Of a stretch of 39,310 bases of DNA, positions 33,501 through 39,310 are shown piece by piece. Under the pieces are notes generated by a model. That model was not told the origin of the DNA, did not search any database, and saw only the letters and a list, made by a program, of their open reading frames with translations. Position numbers and translations under genes: made by a program. Origin of the DNA: an uncultured Bacteroides sp. (lineage in GTDB: Bacteria; Bacteroidota; Bacteroidia; Bacteroidales; Bacteroidaceae); the NCBI GenBank assembly GCA_947173895.1, contig CAMWGU010000019.1:1-39310 (forward strand). The letters are read 5' to 3'. Each line of letters begins with the position of its first letter. The first letter of the stretch is position 1.

Positions 33501-34422
33501 TAGTTCGTGTATTTGCAAACCAGAAGAGAATGTCAGCGAATTTGTGACTGTTCGTCGTAAAATGAAGCTTGACTCGGTGCCTCGTAAACCGGAATTTCCA
33601 ACTTTCTTCTCCGAAGAGCGGAACGAATATATTTTTGAAGAAAAACAACCAGTGTTAGAGGCGGCAGAACCTGTATCTCTTTCCTTGTTCAAGGAAGAAG
33701 AATCTCTTGAGGATATCCCTGAAAAGGTGGACAACCTGAAGAAAGATCGGGAGGGGAAAAAGAAAGAAGAGACTTCCAAAAAGAAAAAAAACGAATTGAA
33801 CGTGCTAACTTCGTCGTTACGTCCCAATCCCTTGCAAAAAAAGGTGGAACAGGGTTATAGCAGCAGTTATGTTTTTGTCTCTATTTTTACCGATGGCAAA
33901 ATAGCCTGTTCGCCTAGTCCTCGTATCGGGGTATGGGGAAAAGATTGTCCGGGAAAGGTCTTTTTCTCGTATGATACAGAAAGCAATGAAGATTTGTTGG
34001 TTAGTGTATTTACCACAGGAGAAGTGGGTATATCGAATTTGAAGAAAGGATTTTCAGCCGTAAATTCGCCTATGGTGTTTACTGGAAATGTGAACAATTT
34101 GTTGTTTTGCAGCCCTGCTTCAAGGGAAAAATATCTCTTACTGGTGGCTATAAAAAATGAAGATAAGCGATATCGTATTATTCGTTTGTGTGATTTTGAG
34201 AAGTCCATGAGTATACAGCCTCGTCTTACGTTGACACTTGTACCAGAGAAAGGGGAATATATCTTTGCTGAAATCCTAGATGAAGATATGGTGAGGACTA
34301 TTGAGGATGAAAAGTTATCGTTGGACAGTTTTGATGAATATAATGCAGGCCGGATATGGGAACATACCTCCTATAAAAATGGATTGAAACAGATAAGCGA
34401 GTTATGTAATCTGTCTTATTGA
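30535..34422 (+). CDS. Large AlbA_2 (Schlafen-type) domain protein of unknown function
   Basis: 1295 aa with no signal or membrane segment, so probably cytoplasmic. Residues 1-~420 are mostly helical and unrecognised. Residues ~430-510 (VGETITMGVVG to GIRVSLAQ) resemble an OB/S1-type RNA-binding fold (weak). Residues ~640-655 are a charged coil. Residues ~857-1005 are a clear AlbA_2 domain (EREFKSSAF, ASFMNTDGGTLYIGVSD, KVYTRSGSSC), related to the Schlafen core; in Schlafens this fold binds and in some cases cleaves tRNA. A Lys/Glu-rich linker (~1035-1100) leads to a beta-rich C-terminus with repeats such as VFVSIFTDGKIACS and LLVSVFTTGEVGIS. It is a single gene with its own terminator at 34513. 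Nucleic-acid binding is likely; the role is unknown. Confidence 0.85.
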   Translation: MNNEQLNIAKVLCLVEDDIEQESFACPCPEVTAIWEKMRLLRSAGNLEWIEQAALFYFQYSHYLIQEKGPENEYSKKAHKLYAWMCEGSLYLPTVFPDQLEEKRMQIERYIDSLRNRLSALKLLEENQAVSFLSNMLSRLRLSNYVLYPLRRAETLFYFLSYNNELLRNEFRMITEILYLLKENKLMDPVVNLNIQKMLKQEIDQYEEIIAGLWYTEAQHILESKIIEAVGIITLALLNSDNPIEEGINRQVLSARICRYLSRMDTSLSTQLKNKAYTMLTNESTLEERITWNELLNFELDHFMRQLVNIRIEDLNAPTHNQDNKWEQYSNSHNTLILDKDGFTLSPLLSVNARSWRGRKDKAALMDNRVFIALFSKPTYLFGTCRTMADYLLYWHQLEEDFPLYQSIISNISDQYTSEEQQLDTEVNENFPEVGETITMGVVGLSSVGQCLEGVVLDEAYRGQKAILPLTQINECYSLIPDFVQHFLNATTYKVKVIERNTEGIRVSLAQSYNEFIYAENVQRKMIPAMIAACEGNKIKWLLVTGTTYITAGSRWIKPKIGDLYQVELDGRVSRNSKTAVSPSKTKADLSKQDFWQELHKHLQEFVDCCSDTSSRHREREQEEKLLKQKNNPIATAFQKLNLVSVVDEEISSVDVASIVDEGVDDKAIVMMNAVEKIDTYTAKELIYCLDQLAKDLDDPCDRFNSYNFLRLLCLFSGMKDTATYYELCADYLYAINQMAVQPYGERFPAGDVERLDILMARMEQLGIKRYGIMFEFCKNVISIICSVAKDDTVELQRWVKSYDKTISELARYFSLLILLKEKDGELRLLISRNINRLLGVKENKQEELPSIPVCFGFEGVEREFKSSAFIHPRQKQGEDQSMVLARVIASFMNTDGGTLYIGVSDLGYLIGIHQDLKFVHNDYDVYLRTVNRNIICLLGEGKEDFNRYQEYIRCDFHDYGRERVVLAFRVPPVNEVVKVGGKVYTRSGSSCICKPEENVSEFVTVRRKMKLDSVPRKPEFPTFFSEERNEYIFEEKQPVLEAAEPVSLSLFKEEESLEDIPEKVDNLKKDREGKKKEETSKKKKNELNVLTSSLRPNPLQKKVEQGYSSSYVFVSIFTDGKIACSPSPRIGVWGKDCPGKVFFSYDTESNEDLLVSVFTTGEVGISNLKKGFSAVNSPMVFTGNVNNLLFCSPASREKYLLLVAIKNEDKRYRIIRLCDFEKSMSIQPRLTLTLVPEKGEYIFAEILDEDMVRTIEDEKLSLDSFDEYNAGRIWEHTSYKNGLKQISELCNLSY

Positions 34423-34748
34423 TCAGTTTGGGGAATAACTGACAGGGTGTTAAAACTCAATCTTTAAAAAGATGAACTTATAATTTGAAATCTTGAGCAT
34501 TCTAAGACTAAAAAAAGGGTCGTATCATTACTCAATGTAGAGCTTGATACGACCCTTTTAAGGTGTTATAGTTTGTTACTTTTGGAAGTAGTCATTTTAG
34601 TTTTGACACCCTCTTGTTTTTCTGGGGGAATATTGCATCCTGATATGTCTATCACCTTGGTATCGAATATGCCTCTTCAGAATACTCAGTGGCAGGTCAA
34701 TTGTGTGATAAGTTTCATCAGGCTATACCGGCTCAATGGATATAATTG
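34423..34748. other. Intergenic region between AlbA_2 gene and glycosidase-like gene
   Basis: 326 bases. It contains the terminator at 34513-34559. On the minus strand a 32-codon open stretch ending in TAA at about 34575 (VIDISGCNIPPEKQEGVKTK is part) looks protein-like but has no start or upstream continuation. It could be the decayed 3' end of a lost gene. No function is claimed. Confidence 0.4.
34513..34559 (+). terminator. Terminator after the AlbA_2 gene
   Basis: 15-bp perfect stem (AAAAGGGTCGTATCA at 34513-34527, complement 34545-34559), 17-base loop, A-run and T-run on the flanks. It probably acts on both strands. Confidence 0.85.
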
Positions 34749-36863
34749 TTATATTCCGTCAGTCGGCTCATTATAAAAGATAGGCAAGGGTGGGGCATCG
34801 ACCGGCGTGTTACTATGAGGTAATTCATCCGGATCCACGCCTCCTAACCGAGAGCGATACACTTTCAAGCCGCGGATCGGAGCGTTCCAAATGCTGACTA
34901 ATGTGCCTTCACATCCCCGGTCGGGCATCATTTGCGCATGCGTTTCCATATACTGGTCGAACAACAGCAATGCCTGATTGCATATTTCAAGTGCACGGAG
35001 CTGTTCCGTTTCGGACACACTGCCATCTTCCTCTTTACGGATGGTTCGTATGTCGGCTGCCGTCTTGAAAGCATCCAAATAAATCACCGAACAAAGGATA
35101 CGGTTTCCCATAAAAGCCAAGTAATCGTAGGCAGGGTTAGCTTTATCCACCTGTTTGATTAGTTCGCCCAACAATTGCCCTGCTTTAAAATAATAGTTGC
35201 GGGCCGTCTGAATGTGTTCTACGTTCATCCAGGGAAAAGAACCTCCCGACCTCCAGGCTCCCATCCAGCAGAAACCAATATTGCCGAGATGAATTCGGGC
35301 ATGATCGTTGGCCTGTTGGAGTAATACCAATATTTTAGTATATTTCTCTACATCCCTGATGCCCAATCTTCCGGCATATTGTGCGTAGAAAGCATCCGGC
35401 GACATAACTCCTCCCAATATCGAAACCATGGCATAGCGGGCAGAGGTACGGTTCTCGGCCGTCCGCCAATGGTTGTACAAGATAGAACCTTGTTGTTCTT
35501 GCGGCAGAAGCTTTGTGACATGTTGCATCAGGCGGGCATTGCCTTCGATGGAGTTTTGGTAGAGGTACATCAGCCCGTCGAATTCTACCCACGAATAAAT
35601 TTCGGTGTGACGCATGTCGTCTGCCGTTTGGATCAGGTCGGCAACGGCTGTTGCCGTGCCTCCGCTCCCGTGTGAAGGCATCAGGCAGACTTTCGTATCC
35701 GGCAGAGAGAGGCGTGCCAAACGGTATGCGCCGCTCGTATAGCGTGTAATGGTGGAATAAATCCCCAGCTTCAACTCTGGCCCAAAGTCACCTTTCTTCT
35801 GCAATGCTCCGATGGCTTTTGTGATAATACCCAATTGTGCATATAGCGCGTTCAAGTCAGTTTGTTGGGGTTGTATCGGGGCACAGACAGCCGTGTCGTT
35901 GGCAAGCTCGGCGGGGAAATAGGTTTTCAAGGTATTTCTAACTTCAGTTTCTGTGCATTGTGGCCCCCAACCTCCGGTTTCTTCCGTAATCATTTCAAGT
36001 GCGTTTATGCGGGGATACGTTTTCCGGATATCCTCGGCAGTTTGTACCGCCTGTTCCACACTGGACATGCGCGGTTCGAAAGACATCTGTACGTAGAAAC
36101 CCAGGTCTGCCGCATAATTGACCAGCTCCTGCATCCAGGCAACGGCAAACTTGCTTCGCTTATCCGGATTGGTAAATATAGGTTCCGCTTTCGGAATGCA
36201 AAAGACACTATCGTTCGTGGGAACATGTTTCTTCAGGAATTTGCTGTCATACATGAAATGGGTATCGCCGTAAAAGAAATTCCCTGCCCATGCGATACTG
36301 TCTCCCACCTGTGTCTCATACCACTGTCCGGGATAACTATGGAAAGCGATTTTGTTGAAACGCATACGCAGCAAGGAATTAATATATTCTTTCGCATCGT
36401 CGATGGAGTAAGAAGAAATATCCATCGGAAAATTCACATGCTGGCGGATGCCTCGCCAACGTACTTTGGGAGTAATGCTTTTGTCAGTCAGCGATGAAAG
36501 GGCTTTTTTCGCAGTCGGAGCAGATACTCCCGTTACATCAAAGGTATAGCCCAATTCTTCCAGTAGGGTATAAAAAGCATGTGTTATTCCTATTTCGTCA
36601 CTGCCGAACATTCGGACTTGATTGCCTTTCCGTTGAAACCCGAAGGAGCCATCCGTGATGGTAGAATCCAAGCAGAACAAGTACTCGTATCCCGCAGCAT
36701 CGGGTATATCTGTGAAGTATTTCTTTAAATCACTTTCTGCTAATTGCATTGAGGCAGAGGGAGTAAAGCCTTCGTGTTTTATTTGTATATCCTTACAGCC
36801 CGTCATGAAAAGGCATCCCATAAACAGAGACCATATCAGTAGTATTTTATTATTTGTATTCAT
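34749..36863 (-). CDS. Glycoside-hydrolase-like lipoprotein, uncharacterised
   Basis: 704 aa from ATG 36863, chosen because it starts a lipoprotein signal (KILLIWSLFMGCLFMTGC, Cys23); the frame can be extended to 36917 but this would overlap the upstream gene. The N-terminal domain (~35-125; SDLKKYFTDIP, GNQVRMFGSDEIGITHAFYTLLEELGYTF in parts) resembles the small alpha/beta domain preceding the barrel in GH67 and GH20 enzymes. A TIM-barrel-like part follows (RWRGIRQHVNFPMD, MRFNKIAFHSYPG, FYVQMSFEPRMSS, EMITEETGGWGP) and then a helical C-terminus. Acidic residues that could be catalytic are present, but I cannot name a family. It starts 4 bases after the stop of the DUF4838-like gene, so the pair is one operon. 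Confidence 0.85.
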   Translation of the reverse strand: MNTNNKILLIWSLFMGCLFMTGCKDIQIKHEGFTPSASMQLAESDLKKYFTDIPDAAGYEYLFCLDSTITDGSFGFQRKGNQVRMFGSDEIGITHAFYTLLEELGYTFDVTGVSAPTAKKALSSLTDKSITPKVRWRGIRQHVNFPMDISSYSIDDAKEYINSLLRMRFNKIAFHSYPGQWYETQVGDSIAWAGNFFYGDTHFMYDSKFLKKHVPTNDSVFCIPKAEPIFTNPDKRSKFAVAWMQELVNYAADLGFYVQMSFEPRMSSVEQAVQTAEDIRKTYPRINALEMITEETGGWGPQCTETEVRNTLKTYFPAELANDTAVCAPIQPQQTDLNALYAQLGIITKAIGALQKKGDFGPELKLGIYSTITRYTSGAYRLARLSLPDTKVCLMPSHGSGGTATAVADLIQTADDMRHTEIYSWVEFDGLMYLYQNSIEGNARLMQHVTKLLPQEQQGSILYNHWRTAENRTSARYAMVSILGGVMSPDAFYAQYAGRLGIRDVEKYTKILVLLQQANDHARIHLGNIGFCWMGAWRSGGSFPWMNVEHIQTARNYYFKAGQLLGELIKQVDKANPAYDYLAFMGNRILCSVIYLDAFKTAADIRTIRKEEDGSVSETEQLRALEICNQALLLFDQYMETHAQMMPDRGCEGTLVSIWNAPIRGLKVYRSRLGGVDPDELPHSNTPVDAPPLPIFYNEPTDGI

Positions 36864-36867
36864 TTCT

Positions 36868-38649
36868 CTATTTGATAAAAGGTTTAAAAAAATCGTGCAT
36901 TCGTACATCATATTCATCCGGTGTCGTATGCCATTCGGAAAGGCGGGTCACTTCCGTTTTCCGGCATAGCTCGACAAACTCATCCAAACGGTTAATTACC
37001 TCCGGCCGAACCTGCCATTTGCCATTCACCTGCTCGAAACAACGACTTTCTGCCGTTCCCCGTTTCTTGGCGATATTGAACAAGGCGTATGTCAACGGCA
37101 TGTGAGCCACTTTCACCCGCAACAAGATGTCAGGCTGATCGGCGACGGCCTCCTGGGCCTGTTTGAAAAGTTCTTCATAACGCTCCATCAACTCGTCACG
37201 CAGAAATCCTTTTTCGCAATAATCCTCCGGATTCATAAAAATGCCCAGTTTTTCACCGGAAGTTTCCGATTCATCATGCATAAGTTCGATATACTGACGT
37301 ATATAAGGGGCAGCCTCCCGATAATAATGATTCAGAAAATCATCCATTTCTGCCTCTAGGTCACAATTCGGATTCCAAAGCAAACGGGAAATCAAATACT
37401 GTCGCAATTCATAGAACTCACCACCTATTTCACGATTGCCTTGTTGGAAATGTGCGTTGGTACCGTTCTCTACAAAGAATTGGATATTGGGCTGCAAAAC
37501 CCGTAAGTTAGGAAATGGGCTGACGAGATTCCGAAATTGTACTACATAATCCCAAATCATAATATTCCGGGTCAACTTGCCCCATGCACGGAGGTCATCC
37601 CCAAAATTGTCGTCCGGATTTGTCGCAATCGGCCTTTGGCGTTCCGACTCAATATCGCAAAGCATGATCTGTACATTTTCACGCGGCACAATCGTGCGAG
37701 GCGGTTTGCGGCTGTACTGATAAGCCAATGTCGATATTGTTTTGTCAGGAAAATGTTCGGCTACCCGATTGACAAAAGCTAGGATTGAACCACTATGGCT
37801 TTCTTCCTGTTCATCCATTGCCGCACACTTTTCACACTGGCAATATCCGTAATTGTCATTTTGGCTGACCGACCAGTAAGAGGCATTCGGAAACTGGCCC
37901 ATTGCTTCTTTCAGATTCTTCACAAGGACGTCAAACACTTCCGGATTGGAAAGACACAATTGTGCGGGATTCCGTTTTCCGTCAATCAAGGCGTAATATT
38001 CCGGATGAGCTTCAAAGTATTGCGAAGGGGAGACCAGCAATTCGAATGTATGTACCATATATCCCCATTCGCCATCCGTTACTCCGTCCAACGTGCAGTG
38101 ATCTATTTTATGCCAATCCGAATAGAACGGATCAAACGCATCGCGGTAATGCGTATCGCGGAATTGATTTACCGGCACTTGCGTATCATCTATTTCCTCA
38201 ATTTCTACTTGTTTTAGTTTCGGATAATCTAATACCTTCGATGACAGACAACGATAGCCCAAATATTGATCGAAGAACGAATATACACCATAAAGCGTTC
38301 CTTTATCCTTGCCACCGACAATTGTCAATCGCGATCCTTCCGTCCGAATGGTAAAGCCGTCTTCTCCAAGCGGTGCCGTATCAATGTCCGTACGTTGCGA
38401 AGCACCGATAAGGATTTCATGCTTCCTACCGGTCTCCGTATCCAAAACCACCGGGAGAGTGACCCCGCTGCTCAATGCCAACAGTCGACTAAACTCGCGA
38501 GCGGCCTGTTGTTCGCTCTCGGTAGCTTGTGGCGAAATTACAATCACATAGTTACTCTGTCCTTGATCGACCAAGATCAGTGGTCTCTTTTGACACGAAA
38601 GGAATAACGACATCACTGCCATTCCTCCTGCAATTAAATATTTCTTCAT
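36868..38649 (-). CDS. DUF4838-type, alpha-glucuronidase-like lipoprotein
   Basis: 593 aa from ATG 38649, chosen for its lipoprotein signal (KKYLIAGGMAVMSLFLSC, Cys19). Residues ~25-135 form a GH67-N-like domain (SEQQAAREFSRLLALSSG, EILIGASQRTD, GTLYGVYSFFDQYLGYR). The following region matches the DUF4838 pattern: PEYYALIDGKR, LCLSNPEV, SVSQNDNYGYCQCEKC (a C-x-C-x-x-C cluster) and a YQYSRKPP strand. DUF4838 proteins are probable glycosidases of unknown substrate. Minus-strand -7 box TAATTTTG at 38681-38674. Co-transcribed with the 704-aa lipoprotein; both should face the periplasm or the cell surface. No SusC/SusD or sulfatase lies in view. Confidence 0.87.
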   Translation of the reverse strand: MKKYLIAGGMAVMSLFLSCQKRPLILVDQGQSNYVIVISPQATESEQQAAREFSRLLALSSGVTLPVVLDTETGRKHEILIGASQRTDIDTAPLGEDGFTIRTEGSRLTIVGGKDKGTLYGVYSFFDQYLGYRCLSSKVLDYPKLKQVEIEEIDDTQVPVNQFRDTHYRDAFDPFYSDWHKIDHCTLDGVTDGEWGYMVHTFELLVSPSQYFEAHPEYYALIDGKRNPAQLCLSNPEVFDVLVKNLKEAMGQFPNASYWSVSQNDNYGYCQCEKCAAMDEQEESHSGSILAFVNRVAEHFPDKTISTLAYQYSRKPPRTIVPRENVQIMLCDIESERQRPIATNPDDNFGDDLRAWGKLTRNIMIWDYVVQFRNLVSPFPNLRVLQPNIQFFVENGTNAHFQQGNREIGGEFYELRQYLISRLLWNPNCDLEAEMDDFLNHYYREAAPYIRQYIELMHDESETSGEKLGIFMNPEDYCEKGFLRDELMERYEELFKQAQEAVADQPDILLRVKVAHMPLTYALFNIAKKRGTAESRCFEQVNGKWQVRPEVINRLDEFVELCRKTEVTRLSEWHTTPDEYDVRMHDFFKPFIK

Positions 38650-38673
38650 GATATTCCCAATTAATGTATCGTG

Positions 38674-38681
38674 CAAAATTA
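38674..38681 (-). promoter_or_regulatory. -7 box of the glycosidase-like operon
   Basis: TAATTTTG on the minus strand, 24 bases before the ATG at 38649. Confidence 0.5.
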
Positions 38682-38768
38682 GCCCTATTGTTTTTATTAA
38701 AAAATAGCATATTATTGCTAAATAAGTGTACTATTTCTACAAAAGTAGGCTTCTTCGTTGGTACATGA

Positions 38769-38796
38769 AGGCTTGTACGTACGTATGTGTGGCTCG
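38769..38796. repeat. Solitary degenerate unit of the 22-bp palindromic repeat
   Basis: TGTACGTACGTATGTGT followed by GGCTC (38774-38795), preceded by AGGCT (38769-38773), matches the unit and linker of the array at 24032-24119 with a few changes. Confidence 0.6.
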
Positions 38797-38811
38797 ATGC
38801 TTATGCAGTTG

Positions 38812-39224
38812 TCAGTCAAAAGAAGAAAATGTCAAAAAACGTTTTATGATGTGGTTGTCCTTGATGAGGTATAATTCATAGAAATCTGTCATTACTTTCT
38901 CATTCCAACAATCTTCGCCAACATTGATTATTTGGAAAGAGGATTGATTTCCAGCCTGCTTAGCGTAAAAAGAAAGGTTCTTATTATATAATGTATTTAC
39001 TACTGCAAATGTTTTCAAGCATGAACCCGAACTATTTACTTGATCTATAAACCGGAAAAAACCGGCTATGCAGTTCGAACAATCCGCATTGACTATGTAT
39101 AGAAAATACAGGTCGGACTCTTGTTATGTTGCTTAATCATAGATTCTCCCGGCCGGTTATATCCGCAAGCAGAAAGCAATCCGGTCAAGCAACATAAAAG
39201 AGTGATGTAAACTGTTCTTTTCAT
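38812..39224 (-). pseudogene. Frameshifted thioredoxin-like lipoprotein
   Basis: The frame from ATG 39224 starts with a good lipoprotein signal (MKRTVYITLLCCLTGLLSAC) and runs to KQHNKSP before meeting a stop at 39093. A second frame, open from about 39137 to 38812 and with no usable ATG, continues as SDLYFLYIVNADCSNCIAGF, with a CxxC typical of thioredoxin-like folds after a beta strand, and then VVNTLYNKNLSFYAKQAGN to the stop. Joining them near 39130-39137 requires one base shift; the total of 413 bases is one short of 138 codons. The intact product would be about 137 aa. This is either a real disruption or a sequencing error. Confidence 0.6.
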
Positions 39225-39261
39225 TTTTCCAGCACATATTTGTAAAGGGCATAATTCGTAA

Positions 39262-39310
39262 CTATTCAGCGGACACACTGAGATATTCGCCGTTCAGAAA
39301 AGGGCAAGTA
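39262..39310 (-). CDS. Possible 3' end of a gene entering from the right edge
   Basis: On the minus strand, from 39309, a 15-codon stretch (TCPFLNGEYLSVSAE) ends in TAG at 39264-39262, 37 bases before the ATG of the frameshifted lipoprotein. It looks protein-like and would make that lipoprotein a downstream operon member. Too short to be sure. Confidence 0.25.
   Translation of the reverse strand, partial: TCPFLNGEYLSVSAE

Noticed and set aside
30535-34422. Placing the AlbA_2 protein in a multi-gene defence island
   Set aside because: Neighbours on both sides are separated by strong terminators and are housekeeping or glycan genes; no nuclease, helicase or methylase partner is present in the window.
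1-39310. tRNA, rRNA, prophage, conjugative or integron elements
   Set aside because: I looked through the intergenic regions and proteins and found no tRNA-like cloverleaf ends, integrase, transposase or phage structural genes.

Overview
The window reads as chromosomal DNA of a gut Bacteroidales bacterium, most likely Bacteroides/Phocaeicola (P. vulgatus/dorei group by general protein character; species not proven). The grounds are Bacteroidetes-type -7 boxes (TAnnTTTG) before many genes, few Shine-Dalgarno sites, a 286-aa primary sigma factor of the Bacteroidetes type, a TonB receptor with an N-terminal carboxypeptidase-like domain, and several lipoproteins with S/G-C lipoboxes. There is no rRNA, tRNA, insertion sequence, prophage or CRISPR array; most of it is core genome.

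Layout. 1-3041 (minus): ftsK followed by a lolA-like gene cut by the window edge. 3147-5529 (plus): a tight operon of a DUF5063-like protein, a DEDDy 3'-5' exonuclease and an RlmI-like rRNA methyltransferase. 5530-7555: mnmA (minus) flanked by three plus-strand copies of a short RNA-like element, each with a shared 5' box and its own terminator. 7556-9790 (minus): acyl-CoA ligase and XRE-cupin regulator, divergent from ribE (9964, plus) across a perfect 18-bp-arm palindrome centred between the two -7 boxes. 10680-13743 (minus): YihY-type membrane protein, RNase P RNA (rnpB), a large hairpin element built on 21-bp repeats, and cbpA. 14065-17055 (plus): a possible 41-codon ORF, a His-rich membrane protein with a TTG start and a TonB-dependent receptor. 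17366-20009 (plus): HtrA/DegQ protease and the primary sigma factor. 20295-21966 (plus): a small exported protein and a clostripain-family (C11) lipoprotein protease. 22130-25668: a small lipoprotein (minus), mntH (plus), a 22-bp repeat array and an NhaP2-type antiporter (minus). 25830-30255 (plus): HAD phosphatase, panB, an MFS transporter broken by an in-frame TAG, and ettA. 30535-34422 (plus): a lone 1295-aa protein with an AlbA_2/Schlafen-type domain. 34749-38649 (minus): two glycoside-hydrolase-like lipoproteins, one with a DUF4838-type region. 38812-39310 (minus): a frameshifted thioredoxin-like lipoprotein and perhaps the 3' end of another gene.

Functional themes are housekeeping (division, rRNA/tRNA modification, riboflavin and pantothenate synthesis, sigma factor, translation throttle, RNase P) with envelope functions interspersed: protein quality control, metal import, ion exchange and surface glycan handling. 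The least explained material is (i) the three-copy small-RNA-like family, (ii) two palindromic arrays with 21- and 22-bp periods, unrelated in sequence but alike in design, (iii) the symmetric operator-like palindrome before ribE, and (iv) the AlbA_2 protein. Two genes look recently inactivated.
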